From Pelobacter seleniigenes DSM 18267 (GTDB lineage Bacteria; Desulfobacterota; Desulfuromonadia; Desulfuromonadales; Geopsychrobacteraceae): a stretch of 64,000 nucleotides of DNA. The translations under genes and the position numbers were made by a program. Positions within the stretch are counted from its first letter, which is position 1. Each line of letters begins with the position of its first letter. The stretch is taken from contig NZ_JOMG01000001.1 of the NCBI RefSeq assembly GCF_000711225.1, positions 480,855 through 544,854 on the forward strand, in the 5' to 3' direction. The notes beneath the pieces are model-generated. The model was not told the DNA's origin. It did not search any database and saw nothing but the letters and a program-made list of their open reading frames with translations. This document shows, piece after piece, positions 30,151 through 38,199 of the stretch.

Positions 30151-30351
30151 TCAGGCCATCGGCACTCCGCAAGTCTGATCTTTGATGAAATTCTCAACCG
30201 ACCGGTCGTAGGTTTTCTCCCCTGCAGCGGTAAAAAAACAGCCCGGGATTTCCTTTCGGTCACGATGCCGTGCCACGCAGGGCCGACAGTCCCCCCAGGA
30301 AGGACAGGCGTTATTGGTGCAGGTACAATGACCGCTTTGCGAAGACTTCAT
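30151..30351 (-). CDS. DUF6485-type small cysteine-rich protein
   Basis: A 66-residue protein, ATG at 30351 with AAAGGAG upstream. The cysteine pattern HCTCTNNACPSWGDCRPC, then CVARH, PGCFF and KTYDRSVENF, is that of a small conserved family I know as DUF6485. The ordered cysteines suggest metal binding. The start overlaps the stop of the 54-residue ORF upstream (ATGA), and that ORF in turn overlaps the HAD gene, so three genes look translationally coupled. Function unknown. Confidence 0.8.
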   Translation of the reverse strand: MKSSQSGHCTCTNNACPSWGDCRPCVARHRDRKEIPGCFFTAAGEKTYDRSVENFIKDQTCGVPMA

Positions 30352-30512
30352 TGGTTTCTCCTTTGAGCTGGCCATTTCGGCCAGTTGGTGGTGTTTTTCC
30401 CCTGAGATATTCGTAGGCGGTTTTTGAATATCTCGACTTCCTTGTCATAGGACAATTGCATAACGGTCACGACCGTCCACGGCTCTTCCCTTTCCAAGAC
30501 ATGGACATTCAT
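30348..30512 (-). CDS. Small ORF coupled to HAD and DUF6485 genes
   Basis: A 54-residue frame from the ATG at 30512 to a TGA at 30348-30350. It overlaps the HAD stop by four bases (ATGA) and the DUF6485 start in the same way, and fills an otherwise empty 160-base gap exactly. The N-terminal part (MNVHVLEREEPWTVVTVMQL) looks like a folded strand-rich segment, and the C-terminus is basic. No family recognised. It could be a short real protein or a coupling ORF. Confidence 0.45.
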   Translation of the reverse strand: MNVHVLEREEPWTVVTVMQLSYDKEVEIFKNRLRISQGKNTTNWPKWPAQRRNQ

Positions 30513-31180
30513 TCACGCAACAGCTTAGTGTAAAGTTCCGCCAAGCTGGTAACGGTCAGCGTTGGTTCTATTCCCCAGGGATCAAAGACAGCAGCTTGCG
30601 AACGCCTTACCCATGCTGATTTCATCCCTGCGGAGACGGCTCCGATCACATCGAAAGGATTACTTGAGATCAGCCAGGCATCTTCTGCTACCGAATCTGT
30701 TTGATCCAGAAAGTAGCTGTAAACATCCGGATTCGGTTTGAATGACCGGGTCTCATTCACACTGACAACTCCTTGAAATAGGCTCCGTATTCCAGCGTTG
30801 GTCAGTAATTCCTCAAGCGCTTCCGGTTCGCCATTGGAAAATGCAAAGAGACGAAAACATGTAGACTTCAGACGCGACAGACATTCCTGAACATCGGCGA
30901 ATGCCGGAAGAGCCCGATAACGGCGCAAAAGGTGCTCTTTTCTTTCCAGGCTCAAGTTAGCGTCATGAACGGCGCAGGTAAAATCAAGGGCCTGGCGAGT
31001 ACATACGGAAAATGGTTCGTACTTCCGCATCAGGCCTTTGCGGAAGGAATATTCCAACTGCTTTTCCCTCCACGTATGTGAAAATGCCGGAGCTTTTTCG
31101 CCGACCAGCTCTTCCAATTCGGCCAGAAGCCCATGCGTGTCTATCAGGGTTCCATAAACGTCGAAAGCCAGAGTTATCAT
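30509..31180 (-). CDS. HAD superfamily hydrolase, haloacid dehalogenase type II
   Basis: A 223-residue HAD hydrolase. Motif I is FDVYGTL (nucleophile Asp7), motif II is AFSNGE, the lysine motif is SFKPNPDVYSY and motif III is SSNPFDVIGA. This matches 2-haloacid dehalogenase-like enzymes (class II), although many such proteins are phosphatases. Cytoplasmic. It is first in a coupled chain with the small ORF and the DUF6485 gene. Confidence 0.87.
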   Translation of the reverse strand: MITLAFDVYGTLIDTHGLLAELEELVGEKAPAFSHTWREKQLEYSFRKGLMRKYEPFSVCTRQALDFTCAVHDANLSLERKEHLLRRYRALPAFADVQECLSRLKSTCFRLFAFSNGEPEALEELLTNAGIRSLFQGVVSVNETRSFKPNPDVYSYFLDQTDSVAEDAWLISSNPFDVIGAVSAGMKSAWVRRSQAAVFDPWGIEPTLTVTSLAELYTKLLRE

Positions 31181-31283
31181 CGGTAACTCCCGTCAAAGTT
31201 CATTGTCTTTGTGTGACTAATCCGCGGTATGTTCTTTTCAGGATGACATCCTTTTCGCGACCTGCAAACAGGCAACCATTAAA

Positions 31284-31838
31284 TTATGCGGCAGGTTGCC
31301 AGGCAAATTTCCTGAAGACCTCGTCAACAGGCGTCTTGGCGATATGATTGACGTAATTGCTCATCACTTTTTGTGCTACCCCCAATATAATTTCCAGCAA
31401 CTGCCGTTGCTCATATCCCGCAGCCCAAAAAGCTTCAAGGTCTTCGTCCGACAGGTCACCGCGTTTTCTTACGATGGCCAGGGTTGTGTCATGCAATGCC
31501 TGCAGTTTCGCCGTTGGCATCGGCCCTTTGTTTCTGAGGGCTTCCGTCAGTGCGGGAGCCACGTTCATCATCTGGGCAATGCCCGTGTGAGCGGGTACGC
31601 AGTAAGTACAACCATGTTCGACGTTGATGGTCTGCCAGACCACGGTCAGCTCTTCCGCATTGAACGAGGATTCCTGAAACAGCTTGTGCAACAGTTGGTA
31701 GCCTTCAAGCAGGCCGGGAGCTTCGGCCATGACGGCATGCAGACCGGGAATTCTCCCGAAAGCCTTTTGCGAGTTTTCCAACAACACCCTGCTCTCCTTC
31801 GGGGCGGAATCCAAATCATGCTTTTTAAATACTTTCAT
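31284..31838 (-). CDS. AhpD-like carboxymuconolactone decarboxylase family protein
   Basis: A 184-residue protein of the CMD/AhpD fold. The redox motif GCTYCVPAHT gives Cys77, Cys80 and His84, the AhpD-type peroxidase site, so a thiol-based peroxidase or reductase role is likely. AGGAG precedes the ATG. It is divergent from a TetR regulator with two operator-like palindromes in between, which suggests inducible expression, for example by an electrophile or oxidant. Confidence 0.87.
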   Translation of the reverse strand: MKVFKKHDLDSAPKESRVLLENSQKAFGRIPGLHAVMAEAPGLLEGYQLLHKLFQESSFNAEELTVVWQTINVEHGCTYCVPAHTGIAQMMNVAPALTEALRNKGPMPTAKLQALHDTTLAIVRKRGDLSDEDLEAFWAAGYEQRQLLEIILGVAQKVMSNYVNHIAKTPVDEVFRKFAWQPAA

Positions 31839-31900
31839 AACGTTCTCCTACTCGTTGATTGTTGCGTTTTCGGTCATCGCACGAAGTCTGGAATCAAAAT

Positions 31901-31922
31901 CAACTTGAATGAGCGTTCAAGT
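31901..31922. promoter_or_regulatory. TetR operator candidate 1
   Basis: A near-perfect inverted repeat, AACTTGAA - TGAGCG - TTCAAGTT, in the divergent region between the AhpD-like and TetR genes. It shares TTGAATGAnCGTTCAA with site 2. Confidence 0.75.
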
Positions 31923-31955
31923 TAAGCCTACCCAGAAGCTACTGTCAACATTTAT

Positions 31956-31971
31956 TTTGAATGATCGTTCA
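31956..31971. promoter_or_regulatory. TetR operator candidate 2
   Basis: TTGAATGATCGTTCAA, an inverted repeat whose centre matches site 1 (31901-31922) with one base change. The two sites are 55 bases apart, between the two divergent starts. Confidence 0.72.
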
Positions 31972-32028
31972 AGTTCGTATATAGTGAGGCTTACCCGAAC
32001 ATTTCAAAACAACCAGCGAGATCGCCAA

Positions 32029-32610
32029 ATGGCAAGAGCACAATTCGACCGCAGTAAAGTCATCGAGCAGTCCACCAAGCTGTTTTGGAAACACGGCTTC
32101 AGCGCCTCATCCATGCAGCAGGTGGTCAAAAACACCGGCCTTAAACCAGGGTCCATCTACCTGGCCTTCGGCAGTAAGGAGGGGTTATTCCAGCAAGCGC
32201 TGGAGACCTATGCCCAGAAATCCCTAGCGCGCATCCGCAGTACTTTGGACAGCGCACCAAGCATCGGGGAAGGAATCTGCACACTCCTGGAGATGTTCGT
32301 GGCAGAATCAACCAGGAAGGATTACTGCAGTTGCTTTCTGGTCAAAACTCAACTTGAACTGGCGACCGAGGGGGGAGAACTCCATAAATTCGCGTCCTCA
32401 AAACTGGATGAGATCGAAACCTTGTACCGGAGCTACCTTGAACGTGAATTCGACAGCATGGTCAGCCGGCAACGGGCGACCAGCATCATGCTGCATATTT
32501 TCGGAGTGAGGGTTTACGGCTATCAACAGGGATCCGCCGAACGTATGCGTGAAGGATTACGCGTCGGGCTGCCCTGGCTGCCCTGGCCGACGCAGCGTCA
32601 AGTGCCCTGA
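32029..32610 (+). CDS. TetR/AcrR family regulator
   Basis: A 193-residue regulator with the TetR HTH at about 25-47 (SASSMQQVVKNTGLKPGSIY followed by AFGSKEGLF). The C-terminal ligand domain contains CSCF at about 103. The frame extends 40 codons further upstream, but that part covers the operator region and lacks the TetR N-terminus; ATG at 32029 (MARAQFDRSKV) fits the family. It most likely represses itself and the AhpD-like gene through the two TTGAA palindromes. Confidence 0.9.
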   Translation: MARAQFDRSKVIEQSTKLFWKHGFSASSMQQVVKNTGLKPGSIYLAFGSKEGLFQQALETYAQKSLARIRSTLDSAPSIGEGICTLLEMFVAESTRKDYCSCFLVKTQLELATEGGELHKFASSKLDEIETLYRSYLEREFDSMVSRQRATSIMLHIFGVRVYGYQQGSAERMREGLRVGLPWLPWPTQRQVP

Positions 32611-32750
32611 AAGCACGGAATTCAAACCGGGAGGGAGGCTGTGGCAAGTACGCTGTCAGCCCGGGCCACGCCGGATGGCGCGACAGGTGATCGCCAACCA
32701 AAGCAATCCCGCCGTTCGCTCAACAACAGCCCCCCCCCTCCCAGTCAAAC

Positions 32751-33203
32751 CTATTTGGCGATATTCGCCACCGTCCCCATCAGGGCGACATTGGTCACAA
32801 AACCGCCTTTGATGCAGGAATACTCGGTGGCGCTTTCAAATTTTTTATCCTTGGTAATCGTATAGATATCGATCACAGCATTTCCGCCCTCCTTTGCAGC
32901 CCGATCCTGCAAAGCCATGAGCGCTGAGATAAAGACTCTGTCACAGGCCTGCTGGGCTGATTTTCCGAACCCGTTGGTGCGCTGGTTGGTTTTATACTCC
33001 CCCATGGTTTTCATAACCTTGGGGTGATCCTGCCCTTTCATGTAAAGTCCGATTTCCGGTCGTAACTTTTCCTGCCCCAAAGCGCTCTCCTTGGCATCCT
33101 GTACAGACAGCTGATGCCACTCATCTTTGGCCTGCGCCTTGGTCACAATTGCTCCGCAGCAAAACGTACTCAATAGGATTCCCAAAAACAATGTCCTCAT
33201 CAT
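32751..33203 (-). CDS. Secreted conserved protein of unknown function
   Basis: A 150-residue protein with a signal peptide (residues 1-25, ending TKAQA). The mature part has a conserved-looking SAQQACDRVFISALMALQDR and GGNAVIDIYTITK, with two cysteines that may pair. Relatives are sometimes labelled excinuclease-like, a label without support here. Periplasmic by signal. It stands alone, between TetR (convergent) and the mlaAC unit. Confidence 0.65.
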   Translation of the reverse strand: MMRTLFLGILLSTFCCGAIVTKAQAKDEWHQLSVQDAKESALGQEKLRPEIGLYMKGQDHPKVMKTMGEYKTNQRTNGFGKSAQQACDRVFISALMALQDRAAKEGGNAVIDIYTITKDKKFESATEYSCIKGGFVTNVALMGTVANIAK

Positions 33204-33373
33204 ATGGCTCCTTCCTGTGGTTTATGTGGTGATTTTCGAAATACCCCAGAAGACGCAGGCGGAGTCTGTTGTTCAGCCTGCTTCATCAAAGACAACAGCA
33301 ATGCGCCTCCAGGGCCTCAATAAGTATATGAAGAACAATCCAGAGAGCAAGCTTATCGAGGCCGTAAAATCAA

Positions 33374-33408
33374 AAAAAAGCCAGCGACAAATGGCTGGCT
33401 TTTTATTC
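33374..33408. terminator. Bidirectional terminator
   Basis: AAAAAGCCAGC and GCTGGCTTTTT form an 11-base stem with loop GACAAATG. It is 20 bases after the mlaC stop on the minus strand and has an A/T run on both sides. Confidence 0.85.
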
Positions 33409-33428
33409 TGCGTGTTCTTTTAAAGTGG

Positions 33429-34025
33429 TTACTGCACGGATTTGCGGCCTTCCATCTCAGCAACTTTCTTCTGCATCAGTGCCAGCAACCCTTCATAGCC
33501 ATCACGCCGGATAATTTCGCCATAACTCGACCGATAGTTACGAATCAGGCTGACACCTTCGATAACCAGGTCGAAAACCTGCCAGGAGCCGTTTTCGTAA
33601 ATCATTTTATACTGCACGGGAATTTCCAGGTCCTTCTGGACGATGGACGTATCGACAATCGCCTTGTCGTCTTTGACCCGCTGCATCAGATATTTGACGG
33701 TCCCGTTGGAATAGTCGTCGATCCGGTTGAGATAGGTGCCCTCAAGCACTTTGAGAAACAGATCGGAAAACTGCTGCCGCTGCTCTGCGGTGGCACCGGC
33801 CCAATAGGGGCCAAGGGTTCTTTCCGCCATGGACTGAATATTCAGGAACTTCTGCACCCGACCGCTGACCATAGCTTTTTTCTGGGCCACATCAAGATCG
33901 GTCCGCTTGAGGACTTCAAGGACAGAATCGACCATCTTGGCGACTTCCTTCTGCGGGTCCGGCAAAGCAAAAACAGTCGCGGTACAGATCAACACCAATA
34001 ACAAGCTCAAAAATAATTTTTTCAT
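33429..34025 (-). CDS. mlaC: Phospholipid-binding protein MlaC
   Basis: A 198-residue periplasmic protein of the MlaC/Ttg2D family, which shuttles phospholipids between the outer-membrane MlaA complex and the inner membrane. Signal peptide at 1-20 (ending VFA). Family segments are RTLGPYWAGATAEQRQQF, FSDLFLKVLEGTYLNRI and WQVFDLVIEGVSLIRNYR. Its ATG overlaps the mlaA stop by one base, so it follows mlaA in one transcript. No mlaFED genes are in the window. Confidence 0.93.
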   Translation of the reverse strand: MKKLFLSLLLVLICTATVFALPDPQKEVAKMVDSVLEVLKRTDLDVAQKKAMVSGRVQKFLNIQSMAERTLGPYWAGATAEQRQQFSDLFLKVLEGTYLNRIDDYSNGTVKYLMQRVKDDKAIVDTSIVQKDLEIPVQYKMIYENGSWQVFDLVIEGVSLIRNYRSSYGEIIRRDGYEGLLALMQKKVAEMEGRKSVQ

Positions 34026-34894
34026 CAGTCAAACCCAAACCATTCAAAAGGATTTAATAGATCACTGTCAAATACAGGACCTTCAAAGATATTCATATTA
34101 TAGCTCTCTTTGCCAACCTGTGCTTTACGTCGCTGGGCGTAGGCCCCGCGCATAAACAGGTAAGGATCAAGCGAATCCTGGACGATCCCTTCGTAGGTAT
34201 CGTGATCCAGAGACAAACGGTTCTCCACATCGAACCATTTCACACCAAGATATTCCATAGTCCTGAGGTCGGCATAGCGCAGCGGATCGGCAAATGAGTC
34301 GGCAAAGCTGCCGATTCCATCGCGCAGACTGGACGGTCCGACGATGGGCAGAACCAGGTAGAAGCCATGCCCGATACCATAAAATCCCATGGTCTGACCA
34401 AAATCCTCGGTCCGCTGTTTGACCCCAGCAACCGATTCCGCAGGGTCGAAAAAGCCCAACACTCCAAAGGTGGAATTGATGGCAAAACGATAAATCTCAG
34501 TGCCAAAGTCGTGGAACTTCAGCTGCAATAAAGCATTTCCCGCCCGAATCGGGGTTGTCAGGTTAGAGAAAAAGTTACGGACCGACACCCGCGCCGGCCG
34601 CGGCAACACCAGCCGGTAGCCTCTGGCGATCGGCTTAAACAGATAAAAATACAGTTTGTCATTGACCCAGAAGACCCCGCGATTCACCGGCTCGAAAGGG
34701 TCATTGATGAGAACTTCATCTGCCGGTCTGCCGGAGCTGAAATCATCAGAGAAAGCAGCATCGAAATCGTCAAACCCGGCTCCTGATCGAGCATTTGCCG
34801 CAATGTTCACAGCGGGGTCCGGCTGAGCAGCCGACACGTCCGCAATACATAGCGTGCAGGCAAATAAGGTCAAAAACAGGATACGATATAACAT
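34025..34894 (-). CDS. mlaA: MlaA family outer-membrane phospholipid protein
   Basis: A 289-residue MlaA/VacJ protein. Family motifs: NDPFEPVNRGVFWVNDKL, FFSNLTTPIRAGNALLQ, RFAINSTFGVLGFFDPA and FGQTMGFYGIGHGFYLVLP. ATG at 34894 has GAGGA upstream; the longer frame to 34936 is not needed. Odd point: the usual lipobox is poor. The nearest cysteine (LFAC, residue 12) has Phe at -2, so it may be a non-lipidated form cut after VSA. It works with MlaC, encoded next. Confidence 0.92.
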   Translation of the reverse strand: MLYRILFLTLFACTLCIADVSAAQPDPAVNIAANARSGAGFDDFDAAFSDDFSSGRPADEVLINDPFEPVNRGVFWVNDKLYFYLFKPIARGYRLVLPRPARVSVRNFFSNLTTPIRAGNALLQLKFHDFGTEIYRFAINSTFGVLGFFDPAESVAGVKQRTEDFGQTMGFYGIGHGFYLVLPIVGPSSLRDGIGSFADSFADPLRYADLRTMEYLGVKWFDVENRLSLDHDTYEGIVQDSLDPYLFMRGAYAQRRKAQVGKESYNMNIFEGPVFDSDLLNPFEWFGFD

Positions 34895-34916
34895 GAAATC
34901 AGTCCTCTTCAGCGGC

Positions 34917-35525
34917 TTAATCTCTTTTTTCAACAACCAAAAGAAAAGGGGCCTGGGAACGATTGGTCACGCGGACCTGCAATACCTGGTATGAGCACTC
35001 CCCAAGCCCGCTCAAAAACTCCGAAACCGTGGCGGCTTCTTCAGCCCCGCCGGGATGTCCCGGATAAACGACAACGGCCAGTCGACCACCGACCGCCAAG
35101 GCCTGAAGAGCCTGGTCAAGAGCGGCGAGCGTCGAATCCGGCCGGGTGATGATCTCCCTGGCTCCGCCCGGCAGAAAACCCAGGTTGGCAATAATACCCC
35201 GAGGAGTTCCACTGATGACCCGGGCGAAGTTCTCATGCCCGAGCAGCACCAGATCAACCCCGGCGGCTTGCTCCAGTGGTTCGTCCCAATCATAGTGAAA
35301 ACGGACTGGAGCGGCCAGTTCTTTGACTTTATCCGCTGTCGCGCTCAGAGCCTGGGTTTGGATATCAAATGCGACAACCTGGCCGGCCGGACCGACCATA
35401 TGCAACAGAGCCAGAGTGTCATATCCGTTTCCGGCGGTCAGATCGACGACAAGATCCCCGGCACCGACAACTTCGGCCAGCAGTTCATGCCCCCATTGAA
35501 TCACCTTGGTCAGGCTGGGTTTCAC
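34917..35525 (-). CDS. MnmM-like class I methyltransferase (rRNA_methylase family)
   Basis: A 202-residue SAM-dependent methyltransferase of the PF06962 type. Motifs: VDLTAGNGYDTLALL (SAM binding), AFDIQTQALSAT, ANLGFLPGG and VVVYPGHPGGAEE. Studied members (YtqB/MnmM) methylate the wobble mnm5s2U of tRNA, and this protein has the family's ordered motifs. GTG start, overlapping the TerB-like stop by four bases. Confidence 0.85.
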   Translation of the reverse strand: MKPSLTKVIQWGHELLAEVVGAGDLVVDLTAGNGYDTLALLHMVGPAGQVVAFDIQTQALSATADKVKELAAPVRFHYDWDEPLEQAAGVDLVLLGHENFARVISGTPRGIIANLGFLPGGAREIITRPDSTLAALDQALQALAVGGRLAVVVYPGHPGGAEEAATVSEFLSGLGECSYQVLQVRVTNRSQAPFLLVVEKRD

Positions 35526-35962
35526 GAATGCGCCACTTTCAACTTGGCTTCGATCAGTTGCCGATGTGAAAGACCGATCAGCGATCCCAACTGCCTCATC
35601 AAGGCGTCTTCGAATCGATCCAGACGACCGTCGGCATAAACCAGCTGCCAGACCGCTTCAATAATACGCTCTTTCTCTTCCTGAGAGAAAGCCCAGTTGA
35701 TATCACGGGTAAACTGATGCAGATCGGTACTATTTTGCCGGGTGATCTCTGCGAATTCAAGAAGTCCGCTCACGGAATCCGCGGACACGGCAAAATGTTT
35801 CTGCAGCAATTCGCCGATCAGGGCCTGTTCCGCGGGATGAAATTCTCCATCGCTATGGGCCACTTCCAACAGAAGAACCGCCGCGGCTAGAGGAATCCGT
35901 TCCTGCCGCGCCTCTTCCTCTGCTTCTTCCGGCGCAAAAACCTGTAGCAATCTTTTTAACAT
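35522..35962 (-). CDS. TerB-like domain protein
   Basis: A 146-residue all-helical protein of the TerB/DjlA N-terminal fold. Acidic pairs are visible in AHSDGEFHPAE and YADGRLDRFEDALM, the two repeats of that fold. It has no signal or membrane segment. Overlaps the MnmM-like gene by four bases. Tellurite resistance is only a family label; the role is unknown. Confidence 0.8.
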   Translation of the reverse strand: MLKRLLQVFAPEEAEEEARQERIPLAAAVLLLEVAHSDGEFHPAEQALIGELLQKHFAVSADSVSGLLEFAEITRQNSTDLHQFTRDINWAFSQEEKERIIEAVWQLVYADGRLDRFEDALMRQLGSLIGLSHRQLIEAKLKVAHS

Positions 35963-35973
35963 AACTCAATCCG

Positions 35974-36321
35974 TTATTCTTTGTAGCGGATGACACGCGC
36001 CCTTTCGAGAGTAATCATACCGCCTTGCAGCATCCCGTCCAACTGAGGAATGATTTTGTCGATTTTTTCCTCATTGTCGACAACCTCAATAACCAGGGGG
36101 AGATCCTGCGAAAGGCGCAGCAGCCGATCCGTATGCAAGTGCGACCTGGCCCCGAATCCGGCAACTCCTTTGAGAACCGTGGCTCCGGCGAAACCTTCTT
36201 TCCGGAACAGCTCCAGCAGAGCTTCGTACAGCGGCCTGCCCTGGTAACGATCCGATTCCCCGATAAACACCCTCATCAGACTCTGTTCACCATCCAGTCG
36301 TTGCATAAGACCCTCGCTCAT
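35974..36321 (-). CDS. DUF190 protein linked to FluC
   Basis: A 115-residue DUF190 protein (ATG at 36321) with a ferredoxin-like or GlnB-like fold inferred from the family. Segments: SLMRVFIGESDRYQGRPLYE, GFAGATVLKGVAGFGA and PLVIEVVDNEEKI. The start overlaps the fluC stop in ATGA. DUF190 proteins commonly accompany FluC, so a regulatory role in fluoride export is likely but not shown here. Confidence 0.85.
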   Translation of the reverse strand: MSEGLMQRLDGEQSLMRVFIGESDRYQGRPLYEALLELFRKEGFAGATVLKGVAGFGARSHLHTDRLLRLSQDLPLVIEVVDNEEKIDKIIPQLDGMLQGGMITLERARVIRYKE

Positions 36322-36698
36322 AGTGTTGTCATATGACGGGCCAGCCATATCCCGACAAAAACAAAGACCAGACAGAATGTCAGGTTCAGCAGAATATTGG
36401 CCCCGGCCTGCCAGAAACTTCCCTCTTCGATCAGCCGCATCGTTTCATAGGCAAATGTCGAAAAAGTGGTAAATCCCCCCATAAACCCAACCGTCATCCC
36501 AACCCTGAGCTCTGGAGACAACAAACTGCTGCGCAATGCAAAAGTCATCAGGAACCCCAGCAGGAAAGACCCGAGGACATTCACCAGCAGAGTTCCGAAA
36601 GGAAGCGAACGGCCAACCAACTGGTAAGTCCAGCCGGACGCCAGATAACGGGCGATGCATCCCAGCCCGCCGCAAACACCAATAAAAATTACTTGCAT
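36318..36698 (-). CDS. fluC: Fluoride channel FluC (CrcB)
   Basis: A 126-residue protein with four membrane helices, the dual-topology Fluc family. Motifs: GGLGCIARYLASG, GTLLVNVLGSFLLGFLM and GFMGGFTTFSTFAYE, including the Asn and Phe residues lining the pore. ATG at 36698 (MQVIFIG) was preferred to the upstream frame at 36719. A single gene, so probably a homodimer. I looked for a fluoride riboswitch upstream and saw none. Confidence 0.92.
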   Translation of the reverse strand: MQVIFIGVCGGLGCIARYLASGWTYQLVGRSLPFGTLLVNVLGSFLLGFLMTFALRSSLLSPELRVGMTVGFMGGFTTFSTFAYETMRLIEEGSFWQAGANILLNLTFCLVFVFVGIWLARHMTTL

Positions 36699-36982
36699 GT
36701 CATTTCCCGTTCCTAGCACAAAACCAAATCATCTTATTATTGATGAGGCCGGAACAACTGTCAATTACGTAGTGAACCAGACCCCGCCCCGCAGCCAGGG
36801 CCAAAAGGCGTTGCCGATACGCGGGCAAACCCGCCCGAAGGATCCCTGAGTGCCGAAAAAAAAGAAACCAACAACCAAAAGCAACCGGAAAAGAAACACA
36901 GCGGTTGCCTCATCATGAGCGGGCTTAACTAATGAAGTACAGGATAAAATTGGTCGTTCCCGCCTTGTTCCAGCAAGATCAA

Positions 36983-37011
36983 TTGACAAAAACCTGCGGA
37001 TTCCGTAGCTT
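36983..37011 (+). promoter_or_regulatory. Sigma-70-like promoter for bamD
   Basis: TTGACA (36983-36988), 17-base spacer, TAGCTT (37006-37011). It ends 38 bases before the bamD ATG. The -10 box is weak. Confidence 0.5.
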
Positions 37012-37049
37012 CTTGTGAGCCTTCAATACTCATAGAAGAGGAATCAAGA

Positions 37050-37793
37050 ATGAAACAACTCATCAGATACACCATATTACTCGGCATCTGCGCTCTTCTC
37101 GCCGCTTGCGGCGGATCGAAAGTCAAACCGCAGGACGATGCACAAAAATATTTTCAGCAGGGAGAACGTTACTTCGAAGGCCAACTCTACGACGATGCCA
37201 TCGCCTCCTGGGAAAAAGCCAGGGACACTTTCTATTCACCCGAGCTGAACATGTTGGCCGAGCTCAAAATCGCCGAAGCGTATTTCGTTTCCAAGCGCTA
37301 TGCGGAAGCAGCCTCGGCCTACAAGGATTTCCTGACCCAGCATCCGAACGACCCGCGCGAAGGCTCTATCATGTTTCGGCTGGGATTGAGCTATTACTAT
37401 CAGATTCTTTCCGCAGACCGAGATCAGACCTTCACGGAAAATGCGCTGCAGACATTGCAGCAGTTTGTTGCCCGCTACCCTGATCACGCCCGCGCCCAGG
37501 AAGCAAAAAATCTGATTCTGCGCTGCCAAACACGCTTGGCGGACCACGAAGTTTACGTCGGTCGTTTTTATCTCAAAAAGGAGCAGTTCAAACCTGCCAT
37601 CCATCGCCTCGAGAAGGTCCTGCAGGACTACCCCGACTACTATTATCGCGATGAAGCCTATTTTTATCTGCTGAAAGCCTACCTGGAATCAGGCCAGGCC
37701 GAAAAAGCCCAACCACTGCTGGACAAGTTGGTCAAAGAATATCCGAGCAGCGAGATGACCGAAGATGCACGCGAACTGATGGCGGATCACTAG
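37050..37793 (+). CDS. bamD: Outer-membrane assembly lipoprotein BamD
   Basis: A 247-residue BamD. Lipobox LLAAC with Cys20, then TPR repeats over residues 30-245, for example YFQQGERYFEGQLYDDAIAS and YDDAIASWEKARDTF. In the BAM complex it links BamA to folding of outer-membrane proteins. AAGAGG lies upstream of the ATG. It is monocistronic, with its own promoter and a terminator downstream. Confidence 0.93.
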   Translation: MKQLIRYTILLGICALLAACGGSKVKPQDDAQKYFQQGERYFEGQLYDDAIASWEKARDTFYSPELNMLAELKIAEAYFVSKRYAEAASAYKDFLTQHPNDPREGSIMFRLGLSYYYQILSADRDQTFTENALQTLQQFVARYPDHARAQEAKNLILRCQTRLADHEVYVGRFYLKKEQFKPAIHRLEKVLQDYPDYYYRDEAYFYLLKAYLESGQAEKAQPLLDKLVKEYPSSEMTEDARELMADH

Positions 37794-37847
37794 CCGCACC
37801 GACCGGTTCCAACCAAACGTTCCCCGAGCGGCCGTCACCGATGAACC

Positions 37848-37893
37848 CGCCCCGTAGCCCTGAATACAATCGAAAAGGCTGCGGGGTGTTTGT
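37848..37893 (+). terminator. Terminator of bamD
   Basis: GCCCCGTAGCC and GGCTGCGGGGT pair with one mismatch, followed by GTTTGTTATT. It begins 55 bases after the bamD stop. Confidence 0.65.
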
Positions 37894-37967
37894 TATTGGC
37901 ATTAAACCGGTCCGCACTATTCTCCTACCATATAGGCCATCAATCAGACCACCAATGATATATTTTC

Positions 37968-37995
37968 TTGACTTGACCATTTGCCCGCTTATGAT
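37968..37995 (+). promoter_or_regulatory. Sigma-70 promoter of first CoA-transferase gene
   Basis: TTGACT (37968-37973), 16-base spacer, TATGAT (37990-37995). It leaves a leader of about 195 bases before the ATG at 38200. The promoter before the second paralogue (40222-40249) has the same -35 and spacing. Confidence 0.65.
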
Positions 37996-38199
37996 GGGCA
38001 CCGTTTGTACAGGTCATTTCCAGCAAGAGCATCTTGCTCTGGAGCCTATTCCCTCGTAATTTTCACGACATCAGGTAAGCACCATAACAGCTGCCCATCC
38101 GTCGTCTAACTCAGGGGTGAACTGTTTCTCCGCCTTATTTCAATAAGGCCCAAAAACTCTTTCTTTCCTTTTCAATTTTCTTAATTCAGGAGAAAAAAT

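Noticed and set aside
36699-36860. Fluoride riboswitch upstream of fluC
   Set aside because: I could not find the conserved crcB-motif pseudoknot segments on the minus strand.
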